DNA from: Dactylorhiza incarnata
Taxonomy: Eukaryota; Streptophyta; Magnoliopsida; Asparagales; Orchidaceae
Length of the DNA: 64,000 bases
Reading direction: 5' to 3'
Assembly: GCA_033032865.1 (NCBI GenBank)
Contig: JAWHQI010000267.1
Span: 1,692,501 to 1,756,500, forward strand
A program made the position numbers and the translations under genes. The notes below the pieces were generated by a model. The model saw nothing but the letters and a program-made list of their open reading frames with translations. It had not been told where the DNA came from and did no database searches. Shown here one piece after another: positions 46,477 to 56,268 of the stretch (positions are counted from its first letter, which is position 1; each line of letters starts with the position of its first letter).

Positions 46477-47957
46477 TGTTGAAACCAATAACTTAATCTC
46501 TGTGGAGTTCGGGCTCTCAACAAGTTGAGGGGTGACCTCACACTTACTCCTCCCAAGGGAGAACTCTAGACTAGAGGCTAAGGAACTAAGAACAAGCCCA
46601 AGGGCTCAGCGAGGAGGTCCCACCACACACCCGGAAGATCTTAGAGCGCTTCCCCTCCCAAGCCAATGCTGAACTTGGGCACCACTGGAGGCTCTCTCCA
46701 CCCAACAAGGGAACGTAGGAGGAGAGAAGGCCAAGAGAGAAGTAAAGGGAAGTCCTCCCCAAATGGTGCCCCCTTAGTCCTATTTATTGGATTTTGAACT
46801 TGGTCTGTCAATAACCATAATCTGGCCTACGAGATTACCAAAATACCCTCGAACTTGGCCTGCGAACAGCCAAATCCCGCTGTTCTGAGACACTAAACGC
46901 AGTCCAGAACACCCTCCCCGGACCGAGCGAGAGGGGGCTGACCTCCTCCCCTGCTCGCCCCATTTACTGGGTTGGGGCGGGGGCGAGAGGAGCTCGCCCC
47001 CTCCTTGGGAGCGGGGCCGAGAGGAGCTCGCCCCCTGATAAGTAGCCCAAGTAATCATCACCCCCTCCTTGGGAGCGGGGGCGAGAGGAGCTCGCCCCCC
47101 TTGCTGGGAGCGGGGCGAGAGGAGCTCGTCCCCTCCTCTTGGGAGCGGGGGCGAGAGGAGCTCGCCCCCCTTGCTGGGAGCGGGGCGAGATGAGCTCGCC
47201 CCCTCCTTGGGAGCGGGGGCGAGAGGCGCTCGCCCCCCTTGCTGGGAGCGGGGCGAGAGGAGCTCGCCCCCTCCTTGGGAGCGGGGGCGAGAGGAGCTCG
47301 CCCCCCCCCCCCCCCTGCTGGGAGCGGGGCGAGAGGATCTCGCCCCCTCCTTGGGAGCGGGGGCGAGAGGAGCTCGCCCCCCTTGCTGGGAGCGGGGGCG
47401 AGAGGAGCTCGCCCCTTGCTGGGAGCGGGGCGAGAGGAGCTCGCCCCCTCCTTGGGAGCGGGGGCGAGAGGAGCTCGCCCCCCTTGCTGGGAGCGGGGCG
47501 AGAGGAGCTCGCCCCCTCCTTGGGAGCGGGGGCGAGAGGAGCTTGCCCCCCTTGCTGGGAGCGGGGCGAGAGGAGCTCGCCCCCTCCTTAGGAGCGGGGG
47601 CGAGAGGAGCTCGTCCCCCCTTGCTGGGAGCTGGGCGAGAGGAGCTCGCCCCCTCCTTGGGAGCGGGGGTGAGAGGAGCTCGCCCCCCTGCTGGGAGCGG
47701 GGCGAGAGGAGCTATCCCCCTCCTTGGGAGCGGGGGCGAGAGGAGCTCCCCCCCCCCCCCCCCCCCCCCCGTGCTGGGAGCGGGGCGAGAGGAGCTCGCC
47801 CCCCTCTTGCTCGCCTCCTACATGAGTTGGGCGAGCGGGAGGTCTCTACCTCCACCGCTCGCCCTCCTCTCTCCCTGCTCTGGAACATACTAAAAAATGA
47901 TGTTCTAAAAGACCTCTTGGGTCTCGGGAACTCATTCGGCGAATACAGGGTTGTACA
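46477..47957 (-). repeat. 3' LTR of element 1 (1481 bp)
   Basis: It contains a minisatellite at 46970-47830 and differs from the other LTR mainly in array length. Its TATA-like box is altered to aataaata. Confidence 0.9.
46970..47830. repeat. GC-rich hairpin minisatellite in the LTR, ~68-bp unit
   Basis: Two alternating half-units (35 and 33 bp), gggagcgggggcgagaggag + ctcgcccccc..., are repeated about 12 times. Each half carries the stem ggggcgag / ctcgcccc around a short aggag loop. Poly-C runs occur near 47300 and 47747-47770. Open frames here are artefacts. Confidence 0.93.
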
Positions 47958-48069
47958 CAATCTCCGCTCTTTTCGAGCGAGGTACACGCTCAGAAAGAAA
48001 CGTCCAACCATGCATATTCGACGAGTGGCGCTGAAAATCCGGCTAACGGAGCTACCTCGGGAAAACATA

Positions 48070-48305
48070 TAGCCTCCCCGAGAGGTCCTCCCACCCTGCC
48101 GGCTAGCGAGAGCCCGGCTGGCGAGACCTCCTCGGGGGAAAAACACTTAGCTCCCCTGGGAGGTCACCCTGCCCTGCCGGCTAGTGAGAGCCCGATCAGC
48201 GGAACCATCCGAGGGGAAGAGAACTTTGCCTCCCTGGGAGGTCAACCTGCCCTGCCGGCTAGTGAGAGCCCGGGCAGCGGAACCATCCGAGGGGAAAAAT
48301 ACTTA
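48070..48305. repeat. ~80-bp tandem repeat in element 1, ~3 copies
   Basis: Copies share ctgccggctagYgagagccc and a ggaaccatccgaggggaa segment. They lie between the gag stop and the polypurine tract. Confidence 0.85.
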
Positions 48306-48429
48306 GAAAAACTTTTGTTATATTTGTCATCCGGTTACATGCAAGAAAAACTAAGTATGAAAACAAAATCATCATACTACATAGATTTAAAGAAAAAAGT
48401 TGAGCACGGAGACCGGGGGGCTCAAACTC

Positions 48430-49850
48430 CTACTCCCAGGCATGGTCCTCCTCGACTTCCTCTGGTTGCTGACGTTGCGACTTCGGACGCCTTGCCTCCA
48501 TCATTTCCAAGAACTCGGGGCAGGTGGATGTCGCGTGACCCTCCTCGTCGTGGAAGTCACAGTAAGGTAACTCCACCCGGACGCCTCCTCTTCCTCCCGT
48601 GCGATTCCTCCTTCTTCTTTGGTTGATCGCCATGGTTTGCTGGGGTGGTGGAGAGGGTTATTTCGATCCCTGCCTCCACCCTGGGGGGGTCAGGCCTCTC
48701 TCTCTGCTGCCTTGCCTCCGGCCCACTCAGTTTGGCCAACCTTCTTGCGAACTCCGGGTTGGCCTCCTCACTCTCAACTTCTTCTGCCACCATTTCCATC
48801 AACTCCTCAAAAGACAAAGGAGCTCTCCTCTTGAGGTCCATCTTGAAGAATCCCCCCTATAGCCCCACGATGAAAGCGAGCTGGAGGGTGTAGCCTGGAA
48901 AATCTTGGGGGAGGAGAACCTCCTCTTGGAACCGGTCAACATAGTGAGCCAGTGACTCCCATGGCTCTTGCTTGATCTTGAAAAGTGCTTCGGCATCTTT
49001 CTTCCTCTTTCTTGATGTCGAGAAGCGTAGCAGGAAAACTCGACGCAAGTCTTCGAAGACATAGATGGATCCCGCAGGGAGCTGGTGGAGCCAATCTCTA
49101 GCCTTCTCCTTCAGGGTTGTCGCGAAGAGTCGACACTTGAAAGCGTCTGACATGGTCCTGATGGAGACCATGTCCTCAAACCACTGCAGGTGCAGGACAG
49201 GGTTATCCTTGCCGGAGTAGTGAGACATCTTCGGCCCCCTGAACCCCTCTGGAACTGGGGCTGAGAGGATCAACTCACAAAAAGGACTTCCCATGCTCGC
49301 CCCCTTTGGGGCTGGGCGAGTGGGTGATGGCTGCCTCCCCACTCGCCCCCTTGGGTCTAGGCGAGTGGGGTCTGGCGCCTCCCCACTCGCCCCCTTGGGG
49401 CTGGGCGAGTGGGGGCCTGGCGCCTCCCCACTCGTCCCCTTGGGGCTGGGCGAGTGGGGGTCTGGGACCTCCCCACTCGCCCCCTTGGCGCTGGGCGAGT
49501 GGGGGCCTGGCGCCTCCCCACTCGCTCCCTTGGGGCTGGGCGAGTGGGGGTCTGGGACCTCCCCACTCGCCCCCTCCTAGGGGACTGGGTGAGTGGGGGC
49601 CGAAAGCCTCCCCACTCCCCCCCACTAGCACCTCCTTCCTGGGCTGCCAGTCTGGAGTACTCTCGCCCACTAGCTGAGGCGATACCTCTGGACCACTTCC
49701 TCTCCTGCCTTCGCCTATCGTGGCGAGAGTTAGCTGTAAGGTCTGCAGGACCTCCCGCTTGAAACTTTCAAGCATCTTCAACGTCACTCCAACCACCGGG
49801 GGCTGCGAGTGGCTTGGATCGGATCCTCCACCTCCATCCATGGAGCTCAT
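48430..49850 (-). pseudogene. Gag of element 1 (frame-broken)
   Basis: Gag forms the particle that packages retrotransposon RNA. The start MSSMDGGGGSDPSHSQPPVV lies at 49850. An FKREVLQTLQLTLA motif follows, then an in-frame repeat of GGEWGGPRPPLAQPQ units. Another frame (49342-48857) holds the retrotransposon Gag core: GSPFCELILSAPVPEGFRG, LQWFEDMVSIRTMSDAFKCR, LKEKARDWLHQLPAGSI, FLLRFSTSRKRKKDAEALF, VDRFQEEVLL. The C-terminus at 48633-48430 has CDFHDEEGHATSTCPEF, a CCHC-like knuckle of the Ty3/gypsy type. Three or more frameshifts separate these pieces, but stops are few. No protease follows. Confidence 0.88.
49310..49610 (-). repeat. 45-bp in-frame minisatellite within gag
   Basis: A 45-bp unit repeated about 6 times encodes a 15-residue repeat, GGEWGGARPPLAQPQ, on the minus strand. 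The DNA units also contain gggcgagtggg / cccactcgccc inverted arms. Confidence 0.9.
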
Positions 49851-49885
49851 CTTGAGAGTTTCTTGAGTTGGTCACTCTCCACGCT

Positions 49886-49899
49886 CACCGCACCATAAA
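49886..49899 (-). other. Primer-binding-like site of element 1
   Basis: After the LTR end ...ttcaaca and four bases (ttta), the minus strand reads TGGTGCGGTGAGCG. The same string follows the LTR in element 2, and element 3 has it with one change. It begins with TGG as expected for a tRNA 3' CCA complement. I could not name the tRNA. Confidence 0.7.
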
Positions 49900-50202
49900 T
49901 GTTGAAACCAATAACTTGGTCTCTGTGGAGTTCGGGCCCTCAACAAGTTGAGTGGTGACCTCACACATACTCCTCCTAAGGGAGAACTCTAGACTAGAGG
50001 ATAAGGAACTAGGAACAAGGCCAAGGGCTCAGCGAGGAGGTCTCACCACACACCCGGAAGATCTTAGAGTGTTTTCCCTCCCAAGCCAATGCTGAACTTG
50101 GGCACCACTAGAGGCTATCTCCACCCAACAAGGGAACGTAGCAGGAGAGAAGGCCAAGAGAGAAGTAAAGGGAAGTCCTCTCCAAATGGTGCCCCCTTGG
50201 TC

Positions 50203-50212
50203 ATATTTATAG
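50203..50212 (-). promoter_or_regulatory. TATA box of the element 1 LTR promoter
   Basis: The minus strand reads ctataaatat within the 5' LTR. A matching ctataaatag is found in the LTRs of elements 2 and 3 at a comparable distance from the LTR end, so it is the likely core promoter. Confidence 0.6.
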
Positions 50213-50389
50213 GATTTTGAACTTGGTCTGCCAATAACCACAATCTGGACTACGAGATTACCAAAATACCCTCGAACTTGGCCTGCGAACAGCCAAATCC
50301 CGCTGTTCTGAAGCGCTAAACGTAGTCCAGAACACCCTCCCGGGGTCGGGCGAGAGGGGGCTGACCTACTCCCCTGCTCGCCCCCTTTA

Positions 50390-50939
50390 CTGGGCTGGGG
50401 CGGGGGCGAGAGGAGCTCGCCCCCTCCTTGGGAGCGGGGGCGAGAGGAGCTCACCCCCCCCCCCCCCCCCTTGCTGGGAGCGGGGCGAAAGGAGCTCGCA
50501 CCCTCCTTGGGAGCGGGGGCGAGAGGAGCCCGCCCCCCTTGCTGGGAGCGGGGCGAGAGGAGCTCGCCCCCTCCTTGGGAGCGGGGGCGAGAGGAGCCCG
50601 CCCCCCTTGCTGGGAGCGGGGCGAGAGGAGCTCGCCCCCTCCTTGGGAGCGGGGGCGAGAGGAGCCCGCCCCCCTTGCTGGGAGCGGGGCGAGAGGAGCT
50701 CGCCCCCTCCTTGGGAGCGGGGGCGAGAGGAGCTCGCCCCCCTTACTGGGAGCGGGGCGAGAGGAGCTCGCCCCCTCCTTGGGAACGGGGGCGAGAGGAG
50801 CTCGCCCCCCTTGCTGGGAGCGGGGCGAGAGTAGCTCGCCCCCTCCTTGGGAGCGGGGGCGAGAGGAGCTCGCCCCGCCCTTGCTGGGAGCGGGGCGAGA
50901 GGAGCTCGCCCCCTCCTTGGGAGCGGGGGCGAGAGGAGC

Positions 50940-50976
<37 letters not shown>

Positions 50977-51100
50977 CCCTTGCTGGGAGCGGGGTGAGAG
51001 GAGCTCGCCCCCTCCTTGGGAGCGAGGGCGAGAGGAGCTCGCCCCCCCCCCCCCCCCCCGTGCTGGGAGCGGGGCGAGAGGAGCTCGCCCCCCTCTTGCT
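50390..51100. repeat. 68-bp hairpin minisatellite, second LTR copy
   Basis: Same unit as 46970-47830 but with a different number and order of half-units and longer poly-C tracts (50454-50470, 50941-50975, 51042-51059). Confidence 0.93.
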
Positions 51101-51245
51101 CGCCTCCTACACGAGCTGGGCGAGCGGGAGGTCTCTACCTCCACCGCTCGCCCTACTCTCTCCCTGCTCTGGAACATACTAAAAAATGATGTTCTACAAG
51201 ACCTCTTGGGTCTCGAGAACCCATTCGGCGAATACAGGTTGTACA

Positions 51246-51250
51246 TTCAG
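51246..51250. repeat. TSD TTCAG, right copy (element 1)
   Basis: Identical to 46472-46476; the interrupted array unit resumes from here. Confidence 0.9.
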
Positions 51251-51318
51251 CTTTCTTACCAATATTTTTTCACGAAAGCTTACTCATCGGCATCAGTTGA
51301 AACTGAGCCTAAAAATTT

Positions 51319-51649
51319 ATGAGTTATTACGCGTCTTTTGAAAATACGTCTTGTACATGCATTTTTAGGAAAAGTGTTCAACACGAAAATTGTAGATCTC
51401 GTCGAGATCTACAACTTTTGTGTTGAACATTTTTCCTAAAAATGCACGCACAAGACGTATTGTCGCCCTGAACGTAACTATAACGATTTGTTAGCGAATT
51501 TTTGTAAATGCGCCTTGTATATGCATTTTTAGGAAAATTGTTCAACATGAAAGTTGTATATCTCGACAAGATCTACAATTTTTGTGTTGAACACTTTTCC
51601 TAAAAATGCATGTACAAGACGTATTTTTAAAAAACGCGTAATAACTCAT
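51319..51649. mobile_element. Double-hairpin foldback element, ~331 bp
   Basis: The outer arms start atgagttattacgcg and end cgcgtaataactcat. Each half is itself an inverted repeat around tagatctcgtcgagatcta (51391-51409) and the diverged copy near 51559-51580. The layout is therefore arm-arm', spacer, arm-arm'. There is no coding. It interrupts an array unit. Confidence 0.85.
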
Positions 51650-51856
51650 CGAAATTTGTGTGCGAATAGCCAAAATTGGTGTGCTTATAACAATTGCCAG
51701 AATTAATTGCTAAAAAACAAAAATGTGTTTTGCTCGTGCCCACAGTTTCTGATATTAAACATTTAAAAACTTTAAAACTGGCGCAGAAATAATTAAAGAG
51801 ATAAGAATTTGTGGTAAACGAAGAAGAGTAACAAGCAATCACATAAGAGACAAGAT

Positions 51857-52446
51857 ATTGAATGTCTAAGAACAACCCCTTAGAGCCTTTTAGTTTCGTG
51901 GGAATTGAATTTAATTCCTAAAGAAATGTGATTTGTTTGAATTCCAATTCCATTGTTAGGCAAGACTATGAAATTGAGCGAGAGAGATGGAATTGAGTGG
52001 TTCTAATATTTTTGACGGTAATTATTGGAGATCAGGTAATTTGATAGATGATCGTGAGTAGTCTCAGAATGATGAGAATATGATTTCCTGAAGATTTGAG
52101 GACAATACAAAATTTTATTTTTTTCGGTCACATTGGTCTAATGGAGATTTCAGGAGATCTGATAATCTGATTGATTGACCATCTGCACCAACAGTCTCAG
52201 ATCGATGAGAAGAAGATTCCCCAAAAAATTGGTGAATCATATGATTTTCATCTATTGACAATAATAGTCATACAAGAATTGTTGGAGATTCGACCATCGA
52301 ATTGACAAACGACCGCTAAAAGCAATCTTGAAATGAAGAAAATAAGCTTCACTAAAAATTTAAGGATGGTCTAATAACTTTCATATTTTTGGGTGACATC
52401 GATTCAATATCGTTTTCCAGAGATCCGAAAATTGGAACAACGAACT
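51857..52446. other. Non-coding with weak internal repetition
   Basis: Segments around 52020-52110, 52140-52240 and 52260-52350 are diverged copies of a roughly 120-bp unit (for example ggagatcNNgtaatttgat, tctcagaNNgatgagaa). No open frame is credible. Confidence 0.45.
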
Positions 52447-52451
52447 GTCAC
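52447..52451. repeat. TSD GTCAC, left copy (gag-only element 2)
   Basis: Identical to 57138-57142. Confidence 0.9.
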
Positions 52452-53141
52452 TGTTGAAACCAGAGAACCGACTTCGACGTTCGCAACGGGTATGCAGCTA
52501 ACCCTTGCTTCACCTGAGCCAGAACACGTGACCGATTGCTAAGAGCCGAAGGACCCTGCACCTATGAAGACCTGAAGACCTGAACAGATCCTTTAAGCTG
52601 CAGCAAGGAGGTCCCACCACAAACCCGAAAGATCAAAGAAAGCTTCCCCTCTCAAGCCAATGTTGAGCCTGGGCACCCTGGAGATCACTAAGAAGATCTC
52701 ACTATCAACCCTAGCTGACAGAGGGATGGAGTGCTTGCTCACAAGTCACGCGAGGGAGAGGAGAAGAAGAGGTGTCCCTTCCCAAGGTGCCCATGGGGGG
52801 TCTATTTATAGACTTCCTAAAGTTGGGCTGCGGCTAGCCAAATTCTGTTATCCGCAGCTCAACCACGAACCCAAATGACCGAGACACGAGAGAGGGCGAA
52901 TGGGAGACGAGACGTCCACTCCCACCCTTACCGAGAGTTGGGTGAGGGGACCGAGGTCCACCGCCTGAACGGGGCGAGTGGACCAATGGGTCCACTCGTC
53001 CAAGTTGAGAAGTGGACCTAATAGGTCCACTTCCCTCCTCCGGACGCTTTTTCTCGGTCTCGATTACCTCCGACTAGTCGATTCGCCAGTTACGGCCACA
53101 TTCACCACCCACTCTGGTCTCGACGAATTACGGGTTATACA
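52452..53141 (-). repeat. 3' LTR of element 2 (690 bp)
   Basis: It contains tctatttatagac (minus TATA, 52801-52813). It is shorter than its partner because it lacks most of the ggtccactcg-type repeats. Confidence 0.9.
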
Positions 53142-53288
53142 CAATCCCCGCTTTTTTCGGGTTCGACACGAGCCCGAAAAAACAATGGATCACCCGTGGT
53201 TCGGAGAGACGGGCGAAAACGCAACGGTCGAACTACTCAAAGATGGTTCAATCCGAACTGAACGTAAGAGCGACAGACCTTTCTCCGC

Positions 53289-53290
53289 AT

Positions 53291-53323
<33 letters not shown>
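53289..53323. repeat. Poly-C tract (~35)
   Basis: A homopolymer next to the 45-bp array; its true length may be unreliable in assembly. Confidence 0.8.
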
Positions 53324-53324
<1 letters not shown>

Positions 53325-53329
53325 TGAAC

Positions 53330-54115
53330 CGAGCTCAACAGGAGGTGGAGAAAGCTCAACACCTCTAGTTGAGCTGAACTCGACCCGAGGTGGAGGAAGA
53401 CTCAACATCTCTAGTCGAGCCGAACTCCACCTGAGATGGAGGAAACTCAACATCTCTAGTCGAGCCAAACTCAACCTGAGATGGAGGGAACTCAACATCT
53501 CTAGTCGAGCCGAACTCAACCTGAGATGGAGGGAACTCAACATCTCTAGTCGAGCCAAAACTCAACCTGAGATGGAGGGAACTCAACATCTCTAGTCGAG
53601 CCGAACTCAACCTGAGATCGAGGGAACTCAACATCTCTAGTCGAGTCAAACTCAACCTGAGATGGAGGGAACTCAACATCTCTAATTGAGCTGAACTCAA
53701 CATGAGATAGAGGGAACTCAATATCTCTAGTCGAGCCGAACTCAACCTGAGATGGAGGGAACTCAACATCTCTAGTCGAGCCGAACTCAACCTGAGATGG
53801 AGGGAACTCAACATCTCTAGTGGAGCCGAACTCAACCTGAGATGGAGGGAACTCAACATCTCTAGTCGAGTCGAAGTCAACCTGAGATGGAGGGAACTCA
53901 ACATCTCTAGTCGAGCCGAACTCAACCTGAGATGAAGGGAACTCAACATCTCTAGTCGAGCTGAACTCAACCTGATATGGAGGGACTCAACATCTATAGT
54001 CGAGCCGAACTCAATCTGAGATGGAGGGAACTCAACGTCTTTAGTCGAGCCGAACTCAACCTGAGATGGAGGATACTCAACATCTCTAGTCGAGTCGAAC
54101 TCAACCTGAGATGGA
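53330..54115. repeat. 45-bp minisatellite in element 2, ~16 copies
   Basis: The unit ctgagatggagggaactcaa plus catctctagtcgagccgaactcaac keeps a 15-codon frame on minus (RLEMLSSLHLRLSSA) over 201 codons at 53970-53365. The frame probably survives because 45 is a multiple of three; I see no start context or domain that makes it a gene. Confidence 0.92.
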
Positions 54116-55170
54116 GGAGACTAAACACTTCCCCGAAATAACTGAGGGTGGAGAACTTCAACACTTCCTAGGAGCTCAGCTCACCAGGAGGCGGAGGAAC
54201 TCAACACATCCCCAGACTAACTGGAGGTGGAGAACTTCAACACTTCCTAGGGCCTTAGACCACCTGGAGGCGGAGGAACTCAACACTTCCCCGGAACAAC
54301 TGAGGGTGGAGAACTTCAACTCTTCCTAGGGGCTTAGCTCACCTAGAGGCGGAGGAACTCAACACTTCCCCGGAACAACTGAGGGTGGAGAACTTCAACA
54401 CTTCCTAGGGGCTTAGCCCACCTGGAGGCGGAGGAACTCAACATTTCCCCAGAACAACTGAGGGTGGAGAACTTCAACACTTCCTAGGGGCTTAGCTCAC
54501 CTAGAGGCGGAGGAACTCAACACTTCCCCGGAACAACTGAGGGTGGAGAACTTCAACACTTCCTAAGAACTCAGATCACCAGGAGGCGGAGGAGCTCAAC
54601 ACATCACTGGAACAATTGAGGGTGGAGAACTTCAACACTTCCTAGGGGCTTAGCTCACCTAGAGGCGGAGGAACTCAACACTTCCCCGGAACAACTGAGG
54701 GTGGAGAACTTCAACTCTTCCTAGGGGCTTAGCTCACCTAAAGGCGTTGGAACTCAACACTTCCCCGGAACAACTGAGGGTGGAGAACTTCAACACTTCC
54801 TAGGGGCTTAGCCCACCTGGAGGCGGAGGAACTCAACATTTCCCCAGAACAACTGAGGGTGGAGAACCTCAACACTTCCTAGGGGCTTAGCTCACCTCGA
54901 GGCGGAGGAACTCAACACTTCCCCGGAACAACTGAGGCTGGAGAACTTCAACACTTCCTAAGAGCTCAGCTCACCACGAGGCGGAGGAACTCAACACATC
55001 CCTGGAACAATTGAGGGTGGAGAACTTCAACACTTCCTATGGTCTTAGCTCACCTAGAAGCGGAGGAACTCAACACTTCCCCGGAACAACTGAGGGTGGA
55101 GAACTTCAATACTTCCTAGGGGCTTATCCCACCTGGAGGTGGAGGAACTCAACACTTCCCTAGACCAATT
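54116..55170. repeat. 79-bp minisatellite in element 2, ~13 copies
   Basis: The unit is cggaggaactcaacacttcc, ccggaacaactgagggtgga, gaacttcaacacttcctagg, ggcttagctcacctagagg. It is not a multiple of three, and no long frame results. Confidence 0.93.
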
Positions 55171-55419
55171 TCCCCTCTCGAAGCCTTGACCGCGACGAGC
55201 CGACCCGATGAGCTTCCCAGCTGCCGACATCACTAAGCCCGGTTAGTGGTCTCTAGTCGAGGTCTTATCTAAGGTGCTGACTCTAAACCCTTTTCATTCA
55301 TCATAGGTAGGTTACATATCTATTACAACGCCCCTACTAAGCTACATGCATCTCAGCCATCTCTTCCATCATAGGTAGGTTACATATCTATTACAACGTG
55401 TCTTCTCGCGCCTACTCGA

Positions 55420-56200
55420 CCACATGCATCTCGGTCATCTCTTCCATCACCTTTTTCACTTTCTCTGCCTTCTTATTCTTTCTCTTTCTCCTGATCCCTC
55501 CTGCTTGGAGGTGGAGGACTTGTTCCTGAAACCGATCCGCGTAGCTTCCCAGCAGCGTCTCCCCCTACTTCTGTCGAATCAAGAACAGGGCCTCCGCCCC
55601 CTTCCTCCTCTTCTTCGAGGTGGAGCCTCAGCAAGAAGCTCCGGCGCAGGTCCTTGAAGCTGTAGATGGTACCTGATGGGAGATGGTGGAACTAGTCTTT
55701 TGCCTCTACCTTGAAAGTGATGGTGAAGAGCCTGCAATTGGAGGCGTCGTCCGTCGTCTGTCTGATCGAGACCATGTCTTCAAACCACTAGAGATGCTGG
55801 AGAGAGCCATCCTTGCCAGTGTAGTAAGACATGACAGGTTCGTTGAACCTGTCTAGAACGGGAGCTGAGGTAATCAGCTCGCAGAAAGGATTCCCCCATC
55901 CTCCCTGGTGAGATGGAGGCATTCTCCCTACCTCCTCATCGGGCCAGCTGGTCCCAAGCGAGTTGTCGAAGAGCACTCGCGCTTGGAGGCTCAAGCCTTC
56001 CTGCGAGGCTGGCCCCTTCCCTTGCCGACGTGCTTGCTCTGTCTCCATCAAAGACAGCGAGGCGAGCACGGGTGCTGGTGGTGTCGAGCACTCGCCCGGA
56101 GGGGGAGTGCATCCCGCAAGAGTTCCAGGATCGACTTCCCGAACTCTTCGAAGTCACCTTTCTTCACGTACTCGCTGGTAGGGGCGAGTTCCCTAGCTCA
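55420..56200 (-). pseudogene. Gag of element 2 (stops and shifts)
   Basis: The minus frame 56069-55788 reads GNPFCELITSAPVLDRFNEP, then VMSYYTGKDGSLQHL. This aligns to GSPFCELILSAPVPEGFRGP and MSHYSGKDNPVLHL of element 1. An in-frame stop replaces the residue before WFEDMVSIR. Later pieces (RLFTITFKVEAKD, then LRRSFLLRLHLE) continue the Gag core with a further stop. The product is not made. Confidence 0.8.
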
Positions 56201-56250
56201 TCGATTTCAGTCATGAGACTTGCTCAGATTTTTCCAAACTAGCTGCTTCC

Positions 56251-56264
56251 ACGCTCACCGCACC
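56251..56264 (-). other. Primer-binding-like site of element 2
   Basis: TGGTGCGGTGAGCG on minus, four bases from the LTR end, identical to that of element 1. Confidence 0.7.
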
Positions 56265-56268
56265 AGAA

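Larger units (their letters stand above)
46477..51245 (-). mobile_element. Gag-only LTR retrotransposon, element 1
   Basis: Complete 4769-bp element on the minus strand. LTRs lie at 46477-47957 and 49900-51245 (tgttgaaacc...tgtaca on plus) with an exact TTCAG TSD. On minus, the primer-binding tract TGGTGCGGTGAGCG follows the 5' LTR at 49895 downward, then gag (49850-48430). There is no pol. About 240 bp of tandem repeats follow (48070-48305), then a purine tract aaaagagcggagatt before the 3' LTR. Lack of protease, integrase and RT makes it non-autonomous. Related elements lie at 52452-57137 and 59279 onward. Confidence 0.92.
49900..51245 (-). repeat. 5' LTR of element 1 (1346 bp)
   Basis: It carries an intact ctataaatat box (minus, 50203-50212) and its own copy of the 68-bp hairpin minisatellite at 50390-51100, with C runs of up to about 35 at 50941-50975. 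Confidence 0.9.
43463..51856. repeat. Tandem array of ~390-bp units, broken by three insertions
   Basis: At least five units start near 43463, 43831, 44218, 44610, about 46190 and 51311. Each contains gaattaattgctaaaaagg, gtgttttgctcgtgcc, aagaatttgtggcaaacgaa and ends cagctgccccaaacaaagcc. That unit end is the terminus of the Tourist-like element at 41362-43462. Later insertions split the array at 44723-45889, 46477-51245 and 51319-51649. Units are moderately diverged. Confidence 0.85.

Noticed and set aside
47958..47975. Primer-binding site of element 1 at the left LTR
   Set aside because: Gag orientation and the TGG-starting tract at 49895 show the element is on the minus strand, so this purine/pyrimidine tract is the polypurine tract instead.
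47069..48072. Open frames of 274-277 codons (GARGARPP / ERGREELAP repeats)
   Set aside because: They are translations of the GC-rich LTR minisatellite in overlapping frames; 50471-51322 is the same.
53365..53970. 201-codon frame with a 15-residue repeat
   Set aside because: Open because the 45-bp unit is a multiple of three. It has no start context or domain and overlaps a retroelement array, so it is annotated as a repeat only.
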